This document shows, piece after piece, positions 16,490 through 25,005 of a stretch of DNA of 50,108 nucleotides. Position 1 is the first letter of the stretch. Every line of letters starts with the position of its first letter. The stretch is from Asticcacaulis benevestitus DSM 16100 = ATCC BAA-896 (lineage in GTDB: Bacteria; Pseudomonadota; Alphaproteobacteria; Caulobacterales; Caulobacteraceae), in NCBI RefSeq assembly GCF_000376105.1, contig NZ_AQWM01000027.1:1-50108 (forward strand), written 5' to 3'. Under the pieces are notes generated by a model that was not told the origin of the DNA, did no database searches, and saw nothing but the letters and a program-made list of their open reading frames with translations. The position numbers were made by a program, and so were the translations under genes.

Positions 16490-16490
16490 A

Positions 16491-17726
16491 GGCCTACTAC
16501 ATTCGACCGGATCCAAAGGCACGACCCTTACGATTGACGCGGACGATGACAGAAATTTTTTTCCATATAGCGAAGATACTCAGACCAATTACCTTTTTGG
16601 TGGGCAGGCACGATTTGGCCAAAGGTCCACATATCTGGGAGGTGGAAATAACTATAGCGCGGATTTGGAACAACAGTTTGCGCACGGTCGTGCACTTACC
16701 GCCGGAATAGCCTACACGCCTCACTATGCGCACATTAATCGCTTGTATTATGATACGGGCGAAGTGCAAGGCCCCTATGTTGATGGTCTGGACCATGACT
16801 TTCTGGGCAGACGCGGCGTTTTAAGCGCCTACACCACCTGGTTGCAGCCTGTGGGTAATTGGACAACGTTGTGGGGACTCCGTGTTGAGAACGAAAAACT
16901 ATACATTCGCTCGGACGGCACCACAGTTGAACGTTCCGATGGCACTGTTTACCCATCTTTGAATGTGATGCACGGCGTGAGTGAAAACGCCAAAATGAAG
17001 TTAAGCTACAGCCGCCGGGTGGACCCACCAGGGATATTTTCTTACGATCCCGGCTACTGGACCTCGACCTCTGAGCTGAGATATAGCGGCAATCCAGATT
17101 TGAAATCGCCCAAAACGGACTCTCTTGAGGTCCAATATGTTTATGCCCTGAAGGATATCAATTTCGAGAGCTCTATTTTTTCACGAACCACGCACGACTT
17201 TTTAACGCGGCGCAGCTTTGTCGCCAGCGATGGTGTGATTGTTATCCAACCTGTCAACGAAGGCCAGAGCCGCTCGTCAGGCGGGGAAATAACCCTAAAG
17301 GCGTCTGCCAGCCCGAAACTCAAATACTCGCTGAACCTGACCCTGCTGCGTAATGAAATTCCTATGTATGCAGGCAGCATACGTGACTACGTCACTATGA
17401 ACGGAAATCTGCTATTGGAATATGAGCGCGGGGCGCGTGGAAAGCTTAAGGGGGACGTGTATCAGCTGAAACTCAACTACACGGGCCGGAGTTATAATCC
17501 TCAGGGCTACACCGCTGCTTATCACGCGCTGAATTTGACATGGCAGCATCCTATCACACCCAAATTGACGCTTGTTATGGATGGTATAGACGTAACAAAC
17601 GGTGCAACGTCAGTTCAGGTCGTCGATACGCCAGCCTTGAGATATCGCACCAGACAGACGGCATTCGGCCCCTATTTACGGGTAGGACTCGCTTACAAAT
17701 TTGCAGGCAATCAAGAGGCGCATTGA
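16491..17726 (+). pseudogene. TonB-dependent receptor remnant (3' part only)
   Basis: An open frame with no proper start begins after a stop at 16479-16481 and encodes about 412 residues of barrel strands. Examples are STYLGGGNNYSADLEQQFAH, WTTLWGLRVENEKLYI, LKLSYSRRVDPP, SGNPDLKSPKTDSLEVQYVY and the terminal LRVGLAYKFAGNQEAH. This is the C-terminal half of an OMP_b-brl_3-type receptor like the one at 13217. The signal peptide, TonB box and plug are absent, so it cannot be an exported, gated receptor. The truncation point coincides with the right inverted repeat of the preceding 299-bp segment. The reading frame is free of stops, so the loss may be recent. Confidence 0.8.
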
Positions 17727-17951
17727 ACGACAAGTCCGATGAGAGGCCCTTCAGGCCCGCAGACAGCACCGCACGGATCACACGCCCGCCATGGCCGCGC
17801 GCCATTCATGGTGCGCTGTCTCGTTATTTAAGAGTGCTTAGCCAGGCGCCCCAATCCCTGGTTGCCGCTTAAGCTATAGCCAGTCCCGGTCCAGGGTCCG
17901 TGATCCAGGCTAGCTACCGGCGGCTTTCAGGACGTTCCAAGAACGATAAGA

Positions 17952-19139
17952 TCAGACGATCAAGCCACGCATCGGTGCGACACCAGCGGAATCGGGAAAG
18001 ACACGCCTGGCAAGCGCCGATGATGACGTATCGTATAGCTCGGCCATCAAACCTTTGGCAACAGCACGGAGGTCTGTCGTCGGTGTCAGGTCGCGCCCCT
18101 GATAGAGCTGCGCCGCTTTCAGGCCCGGCCAGTCGGCGATCACACGGCCGCCCTTGACCGCGCCGCCGGTCAGAAAGGCCATGGTGGCCGTGCCGTGATC
18201 CGTGCCTTGGGTGCCGTTCACCGCGGCGGTACGTCCGAATTCTGTCACCACCAATATGGCCGTCTGGTTCCACACCGGTCCAAGCGTCGTCTCAAACGCA
18301 CCCAATGCGTTATCGAAGCCGGTCAACAATTGGGTCAGGCGTTGCGCTTCTCTGGCGTGTGTGTCCCAGCCTTCGAACGCCAGGGCCGCAACGCGCGGCC
18401 CATCGGCGGCCGTCAACAGACGCGCCGTGCCCTCTGCCATCGCGACCATGGTTTTCGGATCACCCGCGCCGCCCATGGCGGTAATTGGGGTCTGCCCGGA
18501 GGCGATCTTGCCGGTTTTTATCGCTTCATCGAGTAGACTGGCTAAGGCGGGATCGGATTTTGTGTACAGGTCCATCAGGCGCGGTGCCAGATCGGGATCG
18601 GCGGCTCTAAGCGTCGAAGGCGCCCAGCCGAGCACATCGGCTGGGCCGCGCATGATCAACGGCGTGGTCGAGCCGATACCGAGACCTTTCGAGCCGACCT
18701 TCTGTTCCGCCGGCAGCGTTTCCAGAAAGCGGTTCAGCCAACCGGATTCCGTGTGCCCCGGAACGGAATAGCCGGATTCCAGCACGTCCTGGCCATCGAA
18801 ATGCGAGCGGTCACGATAGGGCGAGGCGCAAGCGTGCAGGATGGTTGCCTGCCCTGCGTGGTATTGGCGCGCCAGATTGACAAGCGACGGATGAAGACCG
18901 AACAAGTCGTTGAGCGGCAGAGCTGCCGCCTTATCAACCGCGAGGTCACCGCGCAAACTAGCGTAGTCAGGATCACCGATGGGGGGCACTGCAGTCAGCC
19001 CATCCAACGCACCGCGTAAGACGATGACGATCAGGCGCGGATCCCGGCTTCCGGCGGCCTGTCCGATGACGGGGATAAGGCCGCCGAAGGCGGCGGTCAC
19101 ACTTAGAGTGGTCAGCAATTGTCGGCGGTCGATACGCAT
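17952..19139 (-). CDS. DUF1501 family exported protein
   Basis: This 395-residue protein has an N-terminal twin-arginine-like signal, MRIDRRQLLTTLSVTAAFGG. Family sequences include LIVIVLRGALDGLTAVPP, YRDRSHFDGQDVLESG, LAFEGWDTHAREAQRL and VVTEFGRTAAVNGTQGTDHGTATMAF. DUF1501 proteins have an alkaline-phosphatase/sulfatase-like fold and are nearly always paired with a DUF1800 gene, as here: its ATG lies one base after the stop of that gene. The biochemical role of the pair is not established. It is probably periplasmic. Confidence 0.9.
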   Translation of the reverse strand: MRIDRRQLLTTLSVTAAFGGLIPVIGQAAGSRDPRLIVIVLRGALDGLTAVPPIGDPDYASLRGDLAVDKAAALPLNDLFGLHPSLVNLARQYHAGQATILHACASPYRDRSHFDGQDVLESGYSVPGHTESGWLNRFLETLPAEQKVGSKGLGIGSTTPLIMRGPADVLGWAPSTLRAADPDLAPRLMDLYTKSDPALASLLDEAIKTGKIASGQTPITAMGGAGDPKTMVAMAEGTARLLTAADGPRVAALAFEGWDTHAREAQRLTQLLTGFDNALGAFETTLGPVWNQTAILVVTEFGRTAAVNGTQGTDHGTATMAFLTGGAVKGGRVIADWPGLKAAQLYQGRDLTPTTDLRAVAKGLMAELYDTSSSALARRVFPDSAGVAPMRGLIV

Positions 19140-19140
19140 C

Positions 19141-20559
19141 TCAGCACCTCATGAATTCGGGAGAGAGAAGGACAAGGCTCAGGCCCTGAGCGCGGGTTTC
19201 GGCGTGGGCGACGGCGTCGCGCGTCTGATCGCTCAGCAAGGCGCCCAGCCGCGAGCGGGCGAAGTCACGCGGGTCGATCGATGGATCAGCGCGATCAGCC
19301 AGCGCATTGACCACGTCCAGACGAGTACTCAACGCTTCCGGTGAAGCCCATGCCGCCATTGTGTCAGGAAAACCATTGGGACCGGAGGGTTGCCAGATCG
19401 GTTGCCCCATATTGTTCAGGGCCTGAATTATCGCCGCGGGCTTCATTCGGATGCCCGTGCCACGGATCAGGGCCGACAGGTAAATCAGCGGCGATCGAAA
19501 ACGCGTCAGGTGCGGCGTCCAGCTTTCCTCGGCCTCGATCAGGGCCGTGGAGACGGCCCTTAAGTCGCCATCGGTACGCCGGAAGACGTCGGCCAGCTTG
19601 GCCACGAGCGGCGCCGGCGGGTCGTCGGCGACGAAATGGCGCGCCAGCTTTGTGGCGATATGCTGCGCGGTGGCAGGATGGCGAGCTAGGTCAAGCAACA
19701 CTGCCTTGCCCTGATCGAAACCGCTATCGGGATAGGTCTTGCCGAGGATGGTCTGCGGACCGGGTTCATGCGCCCTTTTATTAAAGGCAAATGTACCGGG
19801 TATGGCGCCGGCTTTTCCAACAGTCCGGCTAAATGTCCATCCTGTGATCACCTTGGCGAAGGCGGTGACATCGGCTTGAGTATAGCCGGAACCGACACCC
19901 ATCGTATGTAATTCCATAATTTCACGCGCCAAATTTTCATTCAAACCGCGCGTCCCCTTACGGTTGGCGGGCGATTGCGGCCCGATCGATTGTTGGTTGT
20001 CCAGATAGTCCAGCATGCAGGGGTGCGTTTCCGCCGCCAACAGCAGATCAGAGAAATGGCCGAAAATGTGCGGCCGGATGGCTTCGCGCTCATAGGCCCC
20101 TGCCGTGATGGCCACCGACTGACTTTTCTTCACCGCCACGGCAAAATGATTGGCCCAGAACATCACCAGCCGTTCGTTGAAACCGATAACAGGACTTTTG
20201 ATCGTGTCGTTGAACCGCACGTCAGCTTCAGTCAGGGCCGCGTCACGAACAGGATTAAAGTCGGGCTTGTCCTTCTTTGGCTGCAAGGCTTGCGTCATAG
20301 CCATGTCGGATATTGCGGACACCGGCGCGCCGGCCTTGCCGTCTTTGATGCCTTTCTTTTCCTGCTGGTAGATATAAAGTGCGGCGAACAGATCAGGCGT
20401 TGTCTTCAGATCGGCGCCCTGCGGTTCCGGCGCGCCCTCAGTTATCTCCTGATGCAGACTATCGCGCGCATTGGAGACGGCTGATACCCCGTCTACTCCA
20501 CTACCCAAACCGAAGCGGGACAAAGCGAGGGCGGATTCGAACACGGCTGATATCGACAT
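19141..20559 (-). CDS. DUF1800 family protein
   Basis: This 472-residue protein has the DUF1800 core, including LVMFWANHFAVAV, LLAAETHPCMLDYLDN, NRKGTRGLNENLAREIMELHT, YTQADVTAFAKVITGWTF and the C-terminal FRSPLIYLSALIRGTG. No clear signal peptide is seen (it begins MSISAVFESALALSRFG), which is common in this family. It is the first gene of a two-gene operon with DUF1501. The function is unknown; the pair is widespread in Caulobacterales and Planctomycetes-type genomes and is sometimes linked to polysaccharide or exported-protein handling. Confidence 0.9.
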   Translation of the reverse strand: MSISAVFESALALSRFGLGSGVDGVSAVSNARDSLHQEITEGAPEPQGADLKTTPDLFAALYIYQQEKKGIKDGKAGAPVSAISDMAMTQALQPKKDKPDFNPVRDAALTEADVRFNDTIKSPVIGFNERLVMFWANHFAVAVKKSQSVAITAGAYEREAIRPHIFGHFSDLLLAAETHPCMLDYLDNQQSIGPQSPANRKGTRGLNENLAREIMELHTMGVGSGYTQADVTAFAKVITGWTFSRTVGKAGAIPGTFAFNKRAHEPGPQTILGKTYPDSGFDQGKAVLLDLARHPATAQHIATKLARHFVADDPPAPLVAKLADVFRRTDGDLRAVSTALIEAEESWTPHLTRFRSPLIYLSALIRGTGIRMKPAAIIQALNNMGQPIWQPSGPNGFPDTMAAWASPEALSTRLDVVNALADRADPSIDPRDFARSRLGALLSDQTRDAVAHAETRAQGLSLVLLSPEFMRC

Positions 20560-20886
20560 GGAACCTCACAGGCAGCTCTTAAGGGTTATACGGCGGAAAG
20601 ACCGATATCCTTCGCAGAGTTTGTTAAAAAGTCTGCGGGCAACGACCAAGTGGCACCTTCTCGTAGTGTCTCCTGCATGCGCCGAAATGCCTGGTTAAAT
20701 GGTACGTGAGGGTGATGTCAGTTTAACGCTACCTAGTGTCCGCTTAAGATTCAAAAGGCAAATTGGAGGCAGTTTTTGTCGCCAGACTGTTAGACGATTT
20801 CGGCAGGCGCTACATCTATCCAAACCAGAAGCATTCCGAGTGATCGTAAACCGGCAGGTCTTCAATCCCTTTTTAGCGATTTGCGC
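20560..20886. other. intergenic region with a second IS630-type terminus
   Basis: There is no convincing gene in these 327 bp. CCTAGTGTCC occurs at 20732-20741 and again at 20886-20895, so an IS630-type end may be present twice in direct orientation. The part next to 20559 should hold the DUF1800 promoter, but no clear -35/-10 pair stands out. Confidence 0.4.
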
Positions 20887-21210
20887 CTAGTGTCCCGTCT
20901 CAGAGATTATGACGGGTTGTTCAACGCCTAGGATTGGCAGTTGTTGAGGTGTTATAAGCAATTGGATGCTGCGAGCGACGCCGGGTTGTTTTTGGATCAA
21001 TCCCATGTGATCGAGTGTCTTTAGCATTTGGTGAACCGAGGGTGCGGTGACCTTGAAGTAGCGCTGGAAGTCACTCTCAGCCGGAGCGCGGCCATTGATT
21101 TGCGAATAGGCCCAAATGAAGGCGAGGTACTGGCCCTGTTTGGCGGTGAAAGGTGCCGACTTTTCGGTCGTCTTTTGGTCAAGCAATTGATTCATTTTAG
21201 ATTCATCCAA
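20887..21210 (-). CDS. small winged-helix (LexA/MarR-like) DNA-binding protein linked to IS630 debris
   Basis: This 107-residue protein has a LexA-type N-terminal winged helix: FTAKQGQYLAFIWAYSQING, then APAESDFQRYFKVTAPSVHQMLKTLDHMGLI and a wing QPGVARSIQLL. There is no LexA protease domain. Its TAG stop (20887-20889) lies in CTAG followed by TGTCCC, which looks like an IS630-type terminus, and an IS630 transposase start lies 26 bp away on the other strand. Such orphan winged-helix genes often accompany IS630-like elements; whether the gene is a passenger or a host gene cut at its 3' end is open. Regulatory targets are unknown. Confidence 0.7.
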   Translation of the reverse strand: MDESKMNQLLDQKTTEKSAPFTAKQGQYLAFIWAYSQINGRAPAESDFQRYFKVTAPSVHQMLKTLDHMGLIQKQPGVARSIQLLITPQQLPILGVEQPVIISETGH

Positions 21211-21236
21211 GGACCTTCCGATGAAGGGCTTTGTGA

Positions 21237-21380
21237 ATGAACGTACGATATCGAGTCGATCTTAGCCAGGCCGAACGCGACGCGCTTCGCGCTTTGGTAA
21301 GTGGTGGCAAGCAGCCTGTCCGACGGCTCAAACGCATACAGATACTTCTGGCAGCCGACGCCGGCGTCAGCTTTTGCTGA
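21237..21380 (+). pseudogene. IS630 family transposase fragment (N-terminal 47 codons)
   Basis: ATG 21237 opens MNVRYRVDLSQAERDALRAL, continues VSGGKQPVRRLKRIQILLAADAGVS and stops at TGA 21378. This is the first HTH half of an IS630 transposase, of a different lineage from the one at the left edge. The rest is missing; the 112 bp between it and 21493 encode nothing recognisable. It is a decayed remnant that shares its upstream region with the winged-helix gene. Confidence 0.75.
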
Positions 21381-21492
21381 CCGCAACAGCCTCACTTAAA
21401 ATGCCGGCTTTTGTTCTGAATACCCATTTGCGTCGCCACGCACAGCATGATGGCGGAGTACTGGTCCCTCCGCGATGCCACGTCCGTTAAGC

Positions 21493-22506
21493 TCAATATG
21501 AAAGCTTGCCCATATAACGTGTCGTACTCAGCGGCTGCTTATGCCATTCCGCCAGATGCGCCGCGATGCGTTCGACGGCAATGCCGAGCACATAGGGTGC
21601 CAGCATGGGCCTGACGATCGGATCAATACCCGGCATCGGCAGATCACGGGAATCATACACAATCGTCCGTGAGGTAAAACGCTGACAGAAGGTCAATGCC
21701 CGTTCGGTCAGGGGCCGGCTCGCGTCCTCTCCCAGCATGAGGATCACCGGGACGGTCTCATCTATGGCCTCAAATGGGCCGTGGAAGAATTCGGCCGCCT
21801 CGACGGGGATACAGTGCATCCACTGACTTTCCTGCAGGATGCAGACACCCACATAATAGGTCATGGTAAAAACGGGACCTGCCCCCAAAAGGTACACCAC
21901 CCGATCATCCTTGTAGGCTTCCGCCTCCTTCGCGGCACGCGCGTCTTGTTGAACCACCGTACTCGCCAGTACTGTCGGTAAGGCTTTCAAGGAGGAGAGC
22001 AAACACGACAGGTGCGGCCAGCCCTCCGCGCCGGCCAGTATGCCGCCGATAAGCGCCTGCAGAATCATGAAAACACCGTAGAACGGCTCGTGAGTCTCAC
22101 CCAGGAGAAACCGTGTCTCAATATACTGCGCAATCGGCCTGTCGGCCGCCTGTGTAATGACGAGTTTTCGACAGGGCATGTCCTGAAAAAACTGGGCCGC
22201 CGCGACGGATTCCAGTGTTTTTCCAGACTTCGATGCCATGATGACCAATGTTCTCGCATCAAGACGCGGCGGGTTCATGGCCATAAACTCAGCGGGGTAA
22301 TAGCACCTAACCTCCAGCTTCGGACTGAAGGTTTCGATCCAGTATCGCATCCCTTGCATGATGCGGTTGGGGGCACCAGGAGCCACAAAGTAAATGCGGT
22401 CTATGTCCAGCGCGATCGCCTCACCGTAGGCCGCGGCGCGGTCCAGTTCAGCCACAGCGCCGCTTAAGGATTGCGCGAAACTCGTCGCGTCAAAGGGGAT
22501 GGACAA
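21493..22506 (-). CDS. SIS-domain sugar isomerase/deglycase (FrlB-like)
   Basis: This 337-residue protein has two SIS domains. Similarities to fructoselysine-6-phosphate deglycase FrlB run end to end: DIDRIYFVAPGAP, VIMASKSGKTLESV, VYLLGAGPVFTMTYYVG, the Glu and His of AAEFFHGPFEAI (the acid/base pair in FrlB/FraB-type enzymes) and the ending TTRYMGKLSY. FrlB enzymes split phosphorylated Amadori compounds into glucose-6-phosphate and an amino acid; relatives act as amino-sugar isomerases. It lies 17 bp after the alpha-galactosidase, so the two form an operon. The exact substrate is unproven. No FrlD kinase is adjacent; a PfkB kinase lies at 41580. Confidence 0.8.
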   Translation of the reverse strand: MSIPFDATSFAQSLSGAVAELDRAAAYGEAIALDIDRIYFVAPGAPNRIMQGMRYWIETFSPKLEVRCYYPAEFMAMNPPRLDARTLVIMASKSGKTLESVAAAQFFQDMPCRKLVITQAADRPIAQYIETRFLLGETHEPFYGVFMILQALIGGILAGAEGWPHLSCLLSSLKALPTVLASTVVQQDARAAKEAEAYKDDRVVYLLGAGPVFTMTYYVGVCILQESQWMHCIPVEAAEFFHGPFEAIDETVPVILMLGEDASRPLTERALTFCQRFTSRTIVYDSRDLPMPGIDPIVRPMLAPYVLGIAVERIAAHLAEWHKQPLSTTRYMGKLSY

Positions 22507-22523
22507 GGGTAAATACTCCTAAT

Positions 22524-24749
22524 TCAAACGACGTCAAGGACGAGCGCTGCGGCCTGAAAATCGCCTCTCAGCGGAATCCTGACACCGTGATGCATCCAAT
22601 AGGATCCGCTGGCGATCTTGGGCGTATCGGCCTCCACCGCCCCGACGAGGCTCCGCACCGCATAACGGGCTTGCGGGTCAAGCCCCTGCAACTGGATAAG
22701 CGGCGTCGCATCGAAGGTTGAACTGGAGTGCAGGAACGTGAAAAGGACGGCCTGACGTTTCGTCTCCGACACGGTAAGGGTCGCAGAGCGCTCCGAACCC
22801 CCTTGCGGAGAGATCAAACGATAAAGATCGCCCCTCTGCACGGTCTGCCGGATGGATTTATACTCCGCAACCAGACGCTTTGCCGTGGCAAAATCCTCCT
22901 GGCCCCAGTGATTGAGATTGTCGCCAATACCCAAACACCCCTGCATGGCGGATAAGAACCTATACTCAAGGGAGGTTGCGCGCTTGTTCACCCAGTTTGG
23001 CGATGCCGTCACCCAGGCCATCATGACGCCCGGCATGTAGGCATGCGAGAAGCCATCCTGCATTTTCAGACGATCAAAGGGATCGGTGTTATCCGTGGGC
23101 CAGACCTGATCGGTCAAATGCATAATACCCAGATCCACCCGACCGCCGCCACCGGCGCACGACTCGATCTCCAGTTTCGGATGACGGCGCCGAAGTTCCG
23201 CCAATATCCAATAAAGGTTCTTTGTATAGTCGACGTAGAGCTTCTGTTGATCCTCCGGCGCGCGTTCCGGCCAGCCCGGCTCGGACCAGCTCCGGTTATG
23301 ATCCCATTTCAGGAACGCGATGTCGTTGTCGCGCAGGAGGAGATCAAGCGACTTGAGCACGTAGTCCCGCACGTCAGAACGCGCCAGATTCAAGACCAAC
23401 TGGTTCCGCCCCTCGGTACGCGGGCGGCCTTTGAAGTTGATCACCCAATCAGGGTGGGCGCGATAAAGCTGGCTATCCGGGTTCACCATCTCCGGTTCCA
23501 CCCAAAGGCCAAACTCCATGCCAAGACCACGCACGCGGCTGATCAGCGCCTCGAGACCGTTCGGAAATTTCTCCGGGTTGACCGTCCAGTCGCCAAGGCC
23601 CGCATGATCATTGTTCCGCTTTCCAAACCAGCCGTCGTCCATGACAAAGCGTTCTACGCCTAAGGTGGCGGCCTTCTCAGCCAGGGCGATTTGCCCGACT
23701 TCATTGACGGCGAACTCCGTGGCCTCCCAAGAATTGTATAGCACTGGGCGCAATTTGGGCTCGGGCGCGCCGGGCAAGATCACCGAACGCTGAAAGCGAT
23801 GCATACGGCGGGAGGCGCCGCCCATGCCGTCATGGCTAAAGCCGGCATAGAAGACGGGTGTTTCAAGGCGCTCGCCTGGCTTCAGGCGATAGGCAAAGTC
23901 AAACGGATTGTAGCCCGCTGTAATCCTCGGATGACCGACAATGTCCTTTTCCACCGTGATCCGCCAGGCGCCGCTCCACGCCAGCGCGCCAAACCAGACC
24001 GGGCCATTGTCTTCGTCGGTCAGCCCGGCCCGGCCAATGGCAAGCCACGGGTTGTTCTGCGAACCGGTCATGCCGAGCCGGCTCTCGAGCACGGTCGCAC
24101 CGGCTTCAAGCGGGCGCTTTTGCAGGGTCCATTCCGCCGCCCAGCGGCCGGTGAGATAATTGACCTCATAGTCTTCGCCGAAAGGCAGGTTCAGCGTGGC
24201 GGCCGCCATCTGGTCAACCCTCAGCCACGCCTTGGTCCTGTTGTCGACGACAGCGGATCGGGCCAGAAGGCCCGTGGCCTTGTCCATACTGTACCTGAGT
24301 TCGACGTACACCTCCGTCGAAATATCTTTCATCCGCAGGGTAATCCCCTCGGACGTCAGCGTGTGGTCCAGATATTTCAAGACCAGATCGCGGACACCGC
24401 TCGGGAAGGCCACCTTCAGAGACGGTTCGGTGACCAGACCGCCCCCGAAAGCCACAAACTCCAGAGGGGTGACCGAGTTGGCGCGGTCAAAACCGGAATA
24501 GTCCGAGGGCTTCGGGGCCGGTGCGAGCTGGTCGTCAAGGGCCAGCGGCCCACCCCAGTGCAGGGACTGCACCTGGCCGGCGCTGTCGATCCCGAAGGCA
24601 TAGGTTACACCCTCACCGTCCAGACGAAACACCCGTGACGCGGGATCGAAGCCAACGCTGGCCGTTGAGCGCATGGGCAGGGCCGCCGCAACCAGCCCTC
24701 CCATGACACTTAGACAAGCCGCCCGCCGGCTTAGACCCGTAACACCCAT
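22524..24749 (-). CDS. alpha-galactosidase, GH36, Tat-exported
   Basis: This 741-residue enzyme matches full-length GH36 alpha-galactosidases (about 720-740). An N-terminal LSRRAACLSVMGG resembles a twin-arginine signal, so a periplasmic location is likely. A beta-sandwich is followed by the (beta/alpha)8 domain with FVMDDGWFGKRNNDHAGLGDW, GLWVEPEMVN, the nucleophile Asp483 in FLKWDHNRSW, ESCAGGGGRVDLG and the acid/base Asp553 in WPTDNTDPFDRL. It hydrolyses terminal alpha-galactosyl units (melibiose, raffinose or other alpha-galactosides). A good RBS (GGAGG) precedes the ATG. It is first in an operon with the SIS deglycase and divergent from the MFS sugar porter. Confidence 0.93.
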   Translation of the reverse strand: MGVTGLSRRAACLSVMGGLVAAALPMRSTASVGFDPASRVFRLDGEGVTYAFGIDSAGQVQSLHWGGPLALDDQLAPAPKPSDYSGFDRANSVTPLEFVAFGGGLVTEPSLKVAFPSGVRDLVLKYLDHTLTSEGITLRMKDISTEVYVELRYSMDKATGLLARSAVVDNRTKAWLRVDQMAAATLNLPFGEDYEVNYLTGRWAAEWTLQKRPLEAGATVLESRLGMTGSQNNPWLAIGRAGLTDEDNGPVWFGALAWSGAWRITVEKDIVGHPRITAGYNPFDFAYRLKPGERLETPVFYAGFSHDGMGGASRRMHRFQRSVILPGAPEPKLRPVLYNSWEATEFAVNEVGQIALAEKAATLGVERFVMDDGWFGKRNNDHAGLGDWTVNPEKFPNGLEALISRVRGLGMEFGLWVEPEMVNPDSQLYRAHPDWVINFKGRPRTEGRNQLVLNLARSDVRDYVLKSLDLLLRDNDIAFLKWDHNRSWSEPGWPERAPEDQQKLYVDYTKNLYWILAELRRRHPKLEIESCAGGGGRVDLGIMHLTDQVWPTDNTDPFDRLKMQDGFSHAYMPGVMMAWVTASPNWVNKRATSLEYRFLSAMQGCLGIGDNLNHWGQEDFATAKRLVAEYKSIRQTVQRGDLYRLISPQGGSERSATLTVSETKRQAVLFTFLHSSSTFDATPLIQLQGLDPQARYAVRSLVGAVEADTPKIASGSYWMHHGVRIPLRGDFQAAALVLDVV

Positions 24750-24903
24750 GACGCACCTCCATTTATATTATATATCCATATTGCAGAGGTGCTACGAACG
24801 GTCAAGAGCCGCTGGCGCTCAAAATGATGTTATCTCTTTTATGCAAACGAATAGCACCCCTGTGATCCCTTGGGCGCCAAATTTTGAGCGTAAAAAGAAA
24901 ACT

Positions 24904-24915
24904 ATATGTATTATA
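24904..24915 (+). promoter_or_regulatory. ATATGTATTATA box A (candidate operator)
   Basis: This 12-mer is identical, on the same strand, to box B at 29577 and differs by one central base from boxes C and D. It lies 2 bp upstream of the -35 hexamer of the MFS gene and 90 bp before that gene's start. The nearby local FadR/DgoR-type GntR regulator is the obvious candidate to bind it; that is inference. Confidence 0.55.
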
Positions 24916-24917
24916 TA

Positions 24918-24946
24918 TTGACGATACGCGCCGACCTCCCTAAGGT
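24918..24946 (+). promoter_or_regulatory. putative promoter of the MFS sugar porter gene
   Basis: TTGACG (24918-24923) and TAAGGT (24941-24946) are separated by 17 bp. The -35 abuts operator-like box A, an arrangement suited to repression. Confidence 0.5.
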
Positions 24947-25005
24947 GGGAGGCAAGGGCCCTATCCTACCACTGGTGACGGCAACTCAAAATAAATTCTG
25001 CAGGG

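Noticed and set aside
23799-24638. 279-codon open frame on the plus strand
   Set aside because: It is antisense to the GH36 alpha-galactosidase, which has both catalytic Asp residues and full family length.
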